DNA of 64,000 nucleotides, taken from the NCBI RefSeq assembly GCF_018294505.1, contig NC_057796.1:271857595-271921594 (forward strand), in the 5' to 3' direction. The notes under the pieces are model-generated. The model did no database searches, was not told the origin of the DNA, and worked only from the letters and a program-made list of their open reading frames with translations. The stretch's first letter is position 1, and each line of letters begins with the position of its first letter. Origin of the DNA: Triticum aestivum. Lineage: Eukaryota > Streptophyta > Magnoliopsida > Poales > Poaceae. The position numbers and the translations under genes were made by a program. Below are positions 1 to 11,800 of this stretch, piece by piece.

Positions 1-15
1 GGATGCATTCTGAGC

Positions 16-3000
16 GTGATCGGAGATAAGCTGGTTGAGGCATACTTACATATGCGGGTTGCCAAGGACTTGTGGGAGGCGCTCGAATCTAAATTCGGCG
101 CAACGGACGCTGGGAGCGAGATGTATATTATGGAGCAGTTCCACGATTACAAAATGGTCAAAAACCGTTCTGTATTGGAACAGGCTCATGAGATACAGTG
201 CATCGCTAAGGAGCTTGAGCTTCTCAAGTGTGTGCTACCGGGCAAATTTGTCGCGGGTTGCATTATCGCTAAATTACCCAATTCCTGGAGGAACTTTGCC
301 ACTACTCTAAAACATCAGAGGCGTGAATTCTTAGTTGAGGATGTCATTGGCCATCTGAGTGTCGAGCAGAATTCGAGGGCAAAGGACTCGCATGGAAAAG
401 GGACCGAAGGGACCTCTATCACCAATGTGGTGCAGAAGAACTTCAACCCCCACAAGCCCAAGGGGAAGACTGGTGTCCAACAGAATACCGAGTTTAAGAA
501 GAAGGGCAAGAAGACCTTCAAGAAAGATAAGAAGAAGGGTGGTTGTTTCACTTGTGGTTCAGATGAACATTGGGCTGCCAAGTGCCCAAACAAGTTTAAG
601 AAGCCAGGACATGACTCCAAGACTTTCAACATGATTGTGAGCAACGATGAGAGTGGGCCATCTGGGTACGATAATTTGTTTACTGTATTTTCAGTTTGTC
701 AGTCTACTGATTGGTGGATTGACACAGGTGCAAATATTCATGTGTGTGCTGACATTTCATTGTTTTCTTCTTATCAGGCCACAGGGAACGGGTACGTACT
801 GATGGGGAATGACGTGAGTGCTTCTGTTCATGGTGTTGGCACGGTCGATCTGAAGTTTACTTCGGGAAGGATCGTGCAACTGAAGAACGTGCAGCATGTC
901 CCGCCATCAAGAAGAATCTCGTTAGTGGTTCCCTTCTATGTAAAGAAGGGTTTAAGTTGGTATTCGAGTCTAATAAAGTATCTCTCCGTCTCAAAATAAG
1001 TGACTCAACTTTGTACTAGCCTTAGTACAAAGTTGGTATAAACTTGAGTCACTTATTTTGGGACAGAGGGAGTAGCTGTTACGAAATATGGACTGTTTGT
1101 TGGAAAAGGTTATGAATGCGGAGGTCTGTTCCGCTTTTCCCTCGCTTATTTTTGTAATAAAGTCGTGAACAATATTCATTCGAGTGTTAATGAAACAGAA
1201 GTTTGGCATTCACGTCTTTGTCACATTGGTTTTGGTAGTATGACGCGATTAGCAAAATTGAATTTATTCCCAAGTTTCAGTTTAGCCAAAGGTTCTAAGT
1301 GCCATTCGTGTGTGCAAGCAAAGCAACCTCGCAAGCCCCATAAGGCTGCGGAGGAGAGACATTTGGCGCCGTTAGAACTCATACATTCTGATCTTTGTGA
1401 GATGAATGGTGTATTGGCTAAAGGTGGAAAAAGACACTTCATGACGTTGATAGATGATTCTACTAGATATTGATATGTATATCTTTTAAACACTAAAGAT
1501 GAGGCTCTACACTACTTTAAAATCTATAAGGCAGAAGTTGAGAATCAACTTGAAAAGAAAATAAAACGAGTCCGGTCAGATCGTGGTGGAGAGTATTTCT
1601 CAAATGAGTTTTGATTCTTTCTGTGCGTAACACGGAATTATTCATGAGAGGACGCCTTCCTATTCACCTCAGTCAAATGGGGTTGCCGAACGAGAAAACC
1701 GTACTCTAATACATTTGGTTAATGCCATGTTAGATACATCGGGTTTATCCAAGGCATGGTGGGGGGAGGCTATATTGACATCATGTCATGTCCTAAATAA
1801 AGTTCTGACAAAAGACAATGAGATCACTCCCTATGAACAATGGGAAAAGAGAAGAACGACACTCTCATACTTACGTACTTGGGGCTGCTTGGCGAAAGTC
1901 AATGTGCCAATCCCCAAAAAGCGTAAGCTTGGACCAAAGACTGTGGACTGCGTTAATTTGGGCTACGCTAAGAATAGCGTTGGCTATAGATTTCAGGTAG
2001 CGAAATATGAGGTACCTGACGTGAAGGTCGGTGCGATTATGGAGTCTAAAGATGCTACATTCTTTGAGGATATTTTTCCTATGAGAGATATGCAAAGCAC
2101 TTCTAGGCTGGAATCTGATGAGACTCCTAAACCTGCTATTCCGATGGAATATTATGAACAAACACATCATGGAAATCCTGAGGAGGATGACAAGGAAACC
2201 CTTGGTAGGGGCAAGAGACAGAGTACTACAAAGTCTTTTGGTGACGATTTCCTTGTATACCTTGTGGATGATACTCCCACTTCTATTTCAGAAGCTTATG
2301 CGTCTCCGGATGCTGACTACTGGAAAGAAGCGGTCCGTAGCGAGATGGATTCCATCATGGCTAATGGGACATGGGAGATCACCCCTATGGCTGTAAACCA
2401 TTGGGATGTAAATGGGTGTTCAAAAAGAAGCTTAGGCTCGATGGTACGATTGAAAAGTACAAGGCTAGGCTTGTGGCCAAGGGCTACGACCAGAAAGAAG
2501 AGGAAGATTTCTTTGATACTTATTCACATGTGGCCAGACTGACCACCATTCGAGTATTACTCTTGTTGGCGGCCTCACATGGTCTTCTCGTCCACCAGAT
2601 GGATGTTAAGACGGCTTTCCTGAATGGAGAGCTAAACGAGGAAATCTACGTGCAACAGCCAGATGGCTTTGTGATAGATGGCCAGGAAGGAAAAGTATGT
2701 AGGTTGCTGAAATCTTTGTATGGCCTAAAACAAGCACCTAAGCAATGGCATGATAAGTTTAATACAACTCAGACATCTGTTGGTTTCATTGTTAATGAAG
2801 CTGACAAATGTGTATACTATCGCCATGGTGGGAGCGAAGGAGTTATACTGTGCTTGTATGTTGATGACATACTGATATTTGGAACCAACCTGAAAGTCAT
2901 TGAGGAGGTCAAGTCGTTTCTATCTCAGAACTTTGAGATGAAAGACCTTGGTGTGGCTGATGTTATCTTGAACATCAAGCTACTGAGAGATAATGAGGGT

Positions 3001-3810
3001 GGGATTACACTTCTGCAATCCCATTATGTTGAGAAGGTGTTGAGTCGTTTTGGATATGCGGACTGCACGCCATCTCAAACACCATATGATCCTAGTGTGT
3101 TGATTCGAAAGTCCAAAGGCACGGCTATAGATCAATTAAGATACTCTCAAATCATTGGTTCACTTATGTACCTAGCGAGCGCTACGAGGCCTGGCATCAC
3201 TTTTGCTGTGAGCAAACTGAGTCGGTTTGTTTCAAAACCGGGTGATGTACATTGGCGTGCTGTTGAAAGAGTTATGTGCTATCTGAAGGGTACTATGAAC
3301 TATGGACTTCACTATACCAGATACCCGTCGGTACTTGAAGGGTATAGTGACGCGAATTGGATTTCTGATGCTGATGAGATGAAGGCCACAACTGGGTATA
3401 TGTTTACTCTTGGAGGTGGCGCTGTTTCATGGAAGTCTTGCAAGCAAACGATCTTAACGAGATCGACAATGGAAGCAGAATTAACAGCATTAGACACATC
3501 TGGTGTCGAAGCAGGATGGCTTCGAGATCTTTTGATGGACTTGCCATTGGTTGATAAACCAGTTCCGGCTATCCTTATGAATTGTGACAATCAGATTGTC
3601 ATCACCAAGGTGAAGAGTTCAAAGGACAACATGAAGTCCAACAAACACATAAGAATGAGATTAAAAGCTGTCAGAAAATTAAGAAACTCCGGAGTGATAG
3701 CATTGGACTATGTCCATACGACTAAGAATCTGGCAGATCCCTTTCCAAAAGGGCCATCGCGTGTTGTGATAGATAATGCATCGAGGGAGATGGGTATGAG
3801 ACCCACATGA
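16..3810 (+). pseudogene. Copia A gag-pol polyprotein, broken
   Basis: Visible domains in order: gag; a CCHC zinc knuckle (CFTCGSDEHWAAKC, about 544-585); protease with the D-T-G-A active-site motif (about 718-735); the GAG-pre-integrase region with paired HxxxH and CxxC elements (about 1200-1330); integrase core (about 1370-1700); reverse transcriptase with YVDD at 2857-2868; and RNase H (about 3330-3600) ending at a stop near 3810. Breaks: a MITE at 981-1072; an in-frame TGA at 1471-1473 in the integrase; a frameshift near 1612 followed by a TAA where the sister copy has a glutamate codon; and a frameshift near 2390 that splits the integrase C-terminus from the reverse transcriptase. Comparison with Copia B, which is intact at these places, locates each lesion. 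Confidence 0.92.
981..1072. mobile_element. Stowaway-type MITE inside Copia A
   Basis: This 92-bp element is almost entirely one inverted repeat. The left end reads TCTCTCCGTCTCAAAATAAG and the reverse complement of the right end reads CTCCCTCTGTCCCAAAATAA, with complementarity continuing inward through GTGACTCAA. It is flanked by TA on both sides (979-980 and 1073-1074), the target duplication of Tc1/mariner-type Stowaway MITEs, and the CTCCCTCYGT terminus is that of grass Stowaways. It interrupts the Copia A frame between residues that are contiguous in the Copia B polyprotein, so it inserted after Copia A did. Confidence 0.93.
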
Positions 3811-4353
3811 GTTTCCATGGTGGTAGCCCAACCTATGTGATCGGAGATCCCGTGAATTAGGACCTGGGAAAACGAGCTAGTGGTTAACTGAGGAGAGTAT
3901 TTTAACTAACCCATTCCGTTGGAGATGCACAACTCTCGGTAACTGTATGGCGGGTTGGCTTTTGTCTTAATGTGTTCCAAGGCTTGTAAAAGCAAGATGC
4001 TATCCTACAGAGCGGTCTTTGGAGGAATACACCTATATGAGCCTGATTGCTGGTCACAGTTTATGAGATTAGGGTGATCTCTAGTAAGTTTATGAACAGG
4101 CCAGGAGTGACCAATATGCTCCACCCGAGGGGTCAGCCTTCGGCAACCTAGTACTGGTAAGACACTTGGTGAAACCCCTTCATGCCAAATTGACAATTCA
4201 AGGCCTAGTCCATTGTTCAGTTGTGGAGGAGTGTAGCTATTTGTTCTAGGTGGATGTTCAACCTTAACGGGTCTCCACTGAAAATACTGGTATATCAAAA
4301 CAGAGTTTGGAACAGAGGACAACACCATGGGCCTTCGGGATCTGGTGGGGGAT

Positions 4354-5363
4354 TGCTGAATATTAGTTGGGCTATAGGCCCATTTAACAATTTTAGAAAA
4401 TTCCTAAGGGCCCATGCTGTCAAGGGAGTGGTGGAAAGTTTAGTCCCACATGGCTAGTTGAGAGAGATGTACACCAACTTATAAGGTGAGCTCTTCTCCC
4501 ACTAGTATGAGTTGGTGTGAAGGAAGGAGAGGTGTTCCACACGCGCGCTCCTCCTCCGCTGCCCGCCTCGTCATGACGCGCGCACCGCGGGTTGCGGGAA
4601 TGAGCCGAACCGATGCAATGTTTTGCCGGTCAAAATTGGAGAGTCCATTACAGACACAAAATGAATATGAGACGTCATATTCATTGCGGAAATGGAAACG
4701 TCCATAATAAATACGTTTTATTGTGGAGATGGAAACGTCTGTAATTAAACATGTTTATTGCTGGACTGTTCTCCTACCCGACTGGCTATATATATGAGGC
4801 ATCGCAGCTCAGCCAAAAACACAACATTTCACACCTCTACTGCTCCCTGGTCGTTCCTTTCACTGCTGTTGCCTTCGGTGATCCCATCCCGTCTACCGCG
4901 TACACGACTGACGGGAGAACAGGCCTCCGAAACCCCGCTTCTCCAGATCCTGTACGGGAGAGAGGCGATTATGTTTTTGGGGAGCGTCTCCTACGCGACT
5001 GCTCGCCTCTGTTCGTCTACTTCCTCTACGTCGACTACTTCCGCGTCATCTTCGTCTTCACCATGAGTACTGACGTCGATCGCGTGGCTGCCGAGAAGGT
5101 CGCTGCTGACAAGACGATCGCCGACGAGGCCAACCCCTCCGCTGCTGCTACGGCCGGCTGGCCTACTGGAGGGTATAACACATTTACCCCGCTCCTATTT
5201 TATCTTCATGTGTGCAGTACTAGTGGTTTCCATAGATGTTTCTACTATCCGCTTAGTACATGCGTACATCATCAAAATTCAATATGTCATTAGCACTGCC
5301 TATGTCATGTTCATGATTTATTATTGGATTACATTAATCGAACAATTGCTTAATTTCTCAACA
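4354..5363 (+). repeat. 3' LTR of Copia A
   Basis: This 1010-bp LTR begins TGCTGAATATT right after the polypurine tract and ends TTTCTCAACA. Its length matches the Copia B LTRs (1031 and 1004 bp), and blocks such as the GGGAGAGAGGCGATTA-like segment near 4960 recur in them. An ATG at 5063 opens a short Ala/Glu/Lys-rich frame closed by a potential splice donor at 5173-5174 (see findings). A TATA-like stretch (CTATATATAT) lies near 4783. The LTR ends only 486 bp before the XDH start codon. Confidence 0.85.
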
Positions 5364-5849
5364 GATCCGAATGAACACGTTCGTCACTGAAAATTGCTGC
5401 CTGAGGGAATTTGTTCGCGTTCCATATTACACACCGCACGGTCGAGTCTCTCTCTAGTATCGCCTCTCCTTCCAGTGAAAGGGTCACCAATACAACCCAT
5501 ATCCTGGAGGCATAAGTTTTTTCGGACGGACGGAGTATGGGTTAAGATTAAATTTCTCCATTTTTATGTCGGTTTTGGCGGTTTGTCGTTGTCGACTGAA
5601 TCGTGACTCAGCGGCAGGTGGAACTACCGCCTTGCTCACTACTACCGCACGTGCTGTATCATCCTCGCCGCATCACTCCACGAGTCCAATTCGACCCGTC
5701 TCTAAACAATTGCCAGAGTCCCGCGGCCGCAGACAACCTTCCACACAACACTTTGATCCAAATCGGGATCCTCCCTCCCCCACCCCGGTCTTTCATCCGG
5801 CGCGAGCGGTGCGCGCTTCCAGTAAGCCTTCGCCCCGCGGTGATTGTCC
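5364..5849 (+). promoter_or_regulatory. Upstream region and 5' UTR of XDH
   Basis: This is the whole interval between the Copia A LTR and the XDH start codon, so it must hold any native proximal promoter and the 5' UTR. It becomes GC-rich from about 5640. I see no convincing TATA box. A short GACGGACGGAG stretch near 5525 resembles a MITE end but has no partner. The transcription start cannot be placed from the sequence. Confidence 0.5.
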
Positions 5850-8800
5850 ATGGGTTCGCTCACGAAGGCGGCGGAGGAGGGTCCGTCCGCGGCGGTGGAC
5901 TGGTCCGACGAGGCGGTCATCTACGTCAACGGCGTCCGCCGCGTGCTTCCCGACGGCCTCGCCCACCTCACCCTCCTCCAGTACCTCCGAGGTCGCCCCC
6001 CTTCCCGCTCTCTAACTTGTATCGTATCACGAAAGCATCTGTGGCGCGCTGTCTGCACCTGAATCGGTTGTGCTGCTGCCCCCAGCCTGAACCCATGTGT
6101 CGTGATACTTTCAGACTCTGTTTCATGATTGTGGCTTTAGCTTTATCTATAAAGCGGGCGAAAGCCTGTAGCAAATGAAAACTTGTCGGATATGCTTCAA
6201 AGTAATGTTTTTGCTCTGTTTATGCAACCACACGACGGTGGATACTTGCTTGTACAAAAATCGTACAGTGGGACACGGAATCAACACAAAATGTTCTCTG
6301 AACACAGTTGATTTTGGAGTGTGCTGCTAATGTAGAAATGAAACTGAACTGACAAACAGACATGATGTAGTTAGTCTACCATAACTGATTCATAGCCACT
6401 AAAAGTTCAGGAAGATGAGTGGGTGCCATTATTCCCAAAATATATAAAATGTGTAAGAGCTCGTTAAACTGATCAAAATCCTGAACCGATAATAAGTGAA
6501 GGGAGGGTGCTACAAACACGCCATCTACAGGGAGCAGAAGAAGGTGATTCATAGCCTCACAGTCGATGATGGGGTGGTCTCTGACCATGCCGCCATGGCC
6601 GAGGCTGCCTTTGACCACTTCACCATGCTTCTTGGTACGGCCGAGGGGTGCGAGTTCTTGCTGGACCTGGACTTTCAAGGTTCACGCTCAGAGGACTTGG
6701 CTAGCCTTGGCGAACCCTTTATGGAGGGGAAAGTGTGAGACTGGTGCGTCGATTGCTGCGGGAAGGCGCTAGGTCTAGACGGTTTCACGGGGACCATGAA
6801 GGCCGATGTTATGGCTGCCTTTCTCAAGCCGCATTCGCTATGGACGGGGGTTCCAGGAACTGAACTAGGCGCACAGGCGCATTCTCCCCGCGGCCGAGGA
6901 GCACCTGTGGCGGCGGCCCAGATCGCGGGCCTCGTCCGCGGGCCGGCAGATCTGGAGGCGTCTACAGGCGGGCATGGTGGGCCTGACGGCGCCGGCTTAG
7001 GCACCGCGGTGGTGCCGTGGCCGGTCAGGTGGGGGCGGCCTGGATCCATCGTCCAGTCCCCGGCAGAGATGACGGCGATCCGTGCACGAGATGCTTGATG
7101 AAGGTCCTTCGAACAGATCCGGGTGAAAACTTGCTTTCGGCTTACTGCCAAAGCCGGCGGTGGCGGCGCTATTTTGCGACATTCCCTTCTTGAAGGCATC
7201 GCCGAGGAGAGTTTCAAGGTCACTGTCTGCTACCTCCGGGGGAAACCCTAGATCAGTTGATCGGAAGACGGCGGCGTTCTTATGTCGTTCCCCCCTTGGG
7301 GGCGTCGTTCTTGGAGGTGTGCACGGTCTCGAGGGACCAGTGGACCGCATCTTAGGTGGAGCGGTGCTTCATCCTACACATTGATGGCGACAGATCTCGA
7401 CGGCGTGGCGCAGTGCAGATTCGGCGTCCGATGTGCGAGGATGGACTCGCGCAGGAGGACGACGCTGTCTGGCGTCGTGGTGGCGTCGATGGCAGAGAGA
7501 CCTGGCACGGTAGATGCAGCAGTACAACTCTGAAGATGGGTTGGTGGCAGGTGGCTGCGGCGGCCTCATACCCGGCAGGCGTCCGGGTTGAAGAGTGCGC
7601 CGGACTGGTGGGTGCCCCATACCCGGCAGGCGTCCTGGTTGGGACCTCAGGTCATAGTTGTTAGGTTTGGCTGCGAGGTCTGTTTGGTATTAGGCCCAGA
7701 CTATCAGCATCCCTACATCAACTGGATAGGAGTAGCGGCAGATGTTGCCTAGACGGTGGCTTTAGTCTTACTGTTGCATGACTTTGTAAGGTCTTGTGAG
7801 AATAATTAATAAAGTGGCCGCATGCATCGCCCAGATGTAGAGGCCGGGGGCCATCCTCCTTTGCTAAAGAAAAAGGAACCGAACTAGGCCCTGTTAATGC
7901 TCCTTCCCAAGTGACCGGCTGCCTTGGCCCTCCGACTACCAACGCCTTCAGTCTCAATACACATCTTCTCCATGTTGGTGGCGAAGATGTTGGCCACCAG
8001 GTTGTCACCTAGGCTGGGGGCTTTGGCAGAGGAGAACCAATGCATTTTCACCTGAAAACGCTGCATACATGATAATTTCATGTTGGTTCAGCAAACGGCG
8101 ATATAGCTGCACTGGCTGGGTGAGCCGCGTGCCATGCTCAAGCTGGATATAGCCCATGCGTTCGATTCAGTGTCGTGGGCCCAGCTCTTTGAGTAGTGAC
8201 CATTCTCTTGATGAAAGCCACGTTGCACAAGACAAACTTTCTAGCGCTAAAGAGAACCACCACCAAGGGCCAGTGGTGAACGGACAATGGAAGGTGTCGT
8301 ACTAGATGCAGGAGGTGGAGCCCAGACAGCCAGAACTGAAGGATAAAGAAGCAGACTCACGCCATAAAGCCTGGTATGCATATGAATAGCTTCAAGGGCC
8401 TCCAACAGACTCACAAGGGTGGTGAGCTAGCAGCTGAGCATGAAACTGTTGAAACTCAGCCCAAAGATGTGTCAAGAAATTGTAGATGCAATGAAGCTCC
8501 AAGTGAGAGTGCTGACATTCAGAGCACTGGTAGATTTGTCCAACCTCCGGTCCAAGAGAGTCAATCTGATGTCACGCCGAGGATAGCTGGGTAATAAGAA
8601 GTCATCAACCGTTGCATCACTCTGATTCAACCACTGCTCCTGTCGCATAGCAGCGAGGTACATAGAGGGGGCTCGTAGTGATCACGAACACGTGCCCGCA
8701 TCAACTGTGCCTAAGAAAGAACAACCACGTTGCTTAGAAACCGAGAATAGTGGAGGCACAACTATCCTCCTCCGCCCATGTCTTGTAGGCAGCAAACTGA

Positions 8801-11800
8801 GCCTCGATGGACGCTATAGCATCATCATAGTCAGCGACCACCTTCTTGTGAGCAGTTCAAGAGCATCCGTTGGGGTCGTAGACTGCTGCATTTGTCAGCT
8901 TCAAGCCTTCAAGATATAACGTAACACATAGTACTTGCATCATTTACATTTGGTGCTTTGCAAACTACTTCCTAATTTCTCTGTAGCTATGTATTGTAGA
9001 TATCGGTCTTCGAGGAACAAAGCTTGGATGCGGTGAAGGCGGTTGTGGTGCCTGCACTGTCATGGTCTCATGCTATGATCAAACTACAAAGAAATCACAG
9101 TGAGAATCATATTTCTTCAACAAGTGATGTCATACTCATTCTATCTAATTTGAGTTACTGTTTCTGGAAAACCGAATAAATGTTGCTGACAATGCAAATG
9201 AGCTGTTGCTGAAATTTATACATATGCAAATTTGCAAATGCTAGAGGTAACCTCGCTATTTCTATACACGACGTGCCTTGAACCATATTTATCCCATCCC
9301 ATTCCTCAAAAAAATAAATTCCATCCCATTCCTCCAACCAAACACATAATGGAACCGTCCCGTTCCATCCCATCCCTCCAATCAAACAAAATCTGGAATA
9401 ATTCCATTCTTCATGGAAAACACTGAGGTGGAACCATTCCATTCCATTCTACTTGGATCCGCCAACCAAACAATCCTAAAAAAACTGTGGGTCACATAGC
9501 AATGGAAATAGATTCTGCAGTACATTCACCCTTATTCATTCCGCTTTCTTCCAGCTGAAACACAACATGCATTTGCATACTGTAGCTTGCATGCATTTCT
9601 TAACCTGTGGTGTTTAAAGGGTATAGTGGTGTGCATTGCTAATGAGCCATTTTTGAGTGGCGAATGTAAATCCTGTATATTAACTGCCATGTATCTTTTG
9701 TGGTTATTGCCTATTCCTTGAATTTGAGCTCCATTTTGGCCCAAATAATTTACTTACTTTATGTAGGCATTATGCAATAAACGCCTGCCTGGCTCCACTT
9801 TATTCTTTGGAAGGAATGCACATAATCACAGTAGAGGGAATTGGAGATCGCCAGCGAGGTTTGCACCCAGTCCAGGTGATGCACTGTTTTTGTATGACTT
9901 GTGGCAGCTACATCTGTTACCGATATGATCCTGACTACCAAGGTAGAAGGTAGTATTTTTTTTCCCATGCTGGCTAGTGAAATGATGAATATGGAATATT
10001 TAAATTCTTTTATGATAATACTATATTCTGTTGATTAAAACGTACTGAAAAAGGTTAAGATTCTATAGCAGTAAAACCTATCCATGTATACTGCAGTAGG
10101 TCAGGTGTGGTTTTACATCATGTCTGATTCTTTTTTGAGAACATCATCAGGTCTGATTCTGACATGTGACATTAACCCATTTAGCTTGATACAAGGACGA
10201 CAATGTCATAAAATAATTGACACACCGATACACTATTTACTGTAAGACTAGTATCCAGGTAAAATATGACTAAAAGAAGTTGCAGAACTTGGTGAGCACA
10301 ACTAAGCAGCTCAATTTGGCATATTAGGAATATTGAGTAGATCAAATGATGAATTACCTACGCTTAGTACAGGAAAATATATTTTTCTATTTTGATAGGT
10401 TATATTTTTTATTATATGAATACACCATATTATGCAATCAGGTCAAGTCTCTCCACTCTCCAAAGATGTCAAGTGGACTAAGGGCATGTACAATTGTTGA
10501 TAAGACAGCCTTATCTTATACCATGCATATCATTTAGAGAAGACAAACAAAGATATTATGCAATGGATTGTATGTTACTGTTACTCCTAAATTTATGGAA
10601 TCATACATTCATACTAGAAAATACTCCTATGTAACTAAGAGATGACATCTTGTACATGTTAAGGAATATTAGTATTAGGAGTCCTATTAGACTTTGTTTC
10701 CTTTCCTTGTACCCCAAGTCTTGTGTAATATACATATGCCCCGTGGTCCTTCAATACAATCAAGTTGCATCCATAACAGTACAATGGGTACAATGGCCGA
10801 GAGGGACGATTGGGCTGTCCCAGTTTGCTGAGACTTGCGCTTCTTTGGAGCAAAAATGGGCTAGAGGTGTAGAGTTTGGGGGATGGACTAGCTAGTGCTT
10901 AATTCCCCAAACCAGAAAATTTCCCCCATATTTAGATTTTGGGGGATGGAGTAGAGATGCTCTTAGCTAAGGGAAGGCAAGTCTTTTTTCTCATTTCTCT
11001 GTTCTCCAACTCAGCAATTATCTTAGGTGGCATTGCTAAAATAGCACCATTGTACACACCCTAACAAAAAACCTACCCTCTCACTAAACGAGTTTACTGT
11101 CTAGAGTTTATTACTTGAAATCCATTTATTGAAAATGTGGTCATGTATAAACTATAAAGCTGTCACATGTTCGTGCTGTGTTAAGTTTCTACAGCCTTCT
11201 GTATGCTGGGAAAAATTAAGTGAAATATTGAGCAACATTACTCATCAGTTCCCTACATCCATTTGTATCTATTTGCCTTTCTCGTGACACTATGTCCATT
11301 ACAGGAACGTTTAGCCAAGGCACATGGTTCACAATGTGGATTTTGCACCCCTGGTTTTGTGATGTCCATGTATGCACTGCTGAGATCAAGTAAACATCCT
11401 CCTACCGAAGAGCAGATTGAAGATAGCCTTGCAGGAAATTTGTGTCGCTGTACTGGCTACAGACCAATAATAGATGCCTTCCGCGTCTTTGCGAAAACGG
11501 ATGATTCCTTGTACACAGCTTCACCTTCAGAAAATGCTAATGGCCAAGCTATCTGCCCTTCAACTGGAAAGCCATGTTCATGCAGAAATGAGACAGATGT
11601 CAATGCTAATGAATCTTCAACATTGTCTTCCGTGAAAGTCTACTTACCTTGTTCATACAACGAAATCGATGGAAATTCATACAGCGAGAAGGAGCTCATT
11701 TTCCCCCCAGAACTGCAGTTGAGAAAATTTATGCCACTTAAATTGAATGGGTTTAATGGGATCAGATGGTATAGACCTCTTAAATTAGAGCAGCTACTGT

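Larger units (their letters stand above)
1..5363 (+). mobile_element. Copia A: 5'-truncated Ty1/Copia LTR retrotransposon
   Basis: The window opens inside the gag region of a Copia element. The order gag, zinc knuckle, protease, integrase, reverse transcriptase, RNase H is the Copia order, as opposed to Gypsy, where integrase comes last. A polypurine tract (CTGGTGGGGGAT, 4342-4353) is followed directly by an LTR starting TGCTGAATATT and ending TTTCTCAACA. The 5' LTR and the start of gag lie outside the window, so no target-site duplication can be checked. Protein-level similarity to Copia B (26452-44978) is strong throughout, so the two belong to the same lineage, although their LTR sequences have diverged. 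The element is dead: it carries stops, frameshifts and a MITE. Confidence 0.93.

Noticed and set aside
5566..6178. Two overlapping open frames of 149 and 191 codons around XDH exon 1
   Set aside because: They are out of frame with the conserved XDH N-terminus and arise from the GC-rich composition of the 5' UTR and exon 1.
6675..7664. Several overlapping 80-180 codon frames on both strands in XDH intron 1
   Set aside because: They sit within GC-rich LINE debris inside an intron, have no conserved motif and contradict each other in strand.
9155..9442. 95-codon minus-strand frame rich in EEWDG-like repeats
   Set aside because: It is a translation of the CCATTCC-type degenerate repeat in XDH intron 2.
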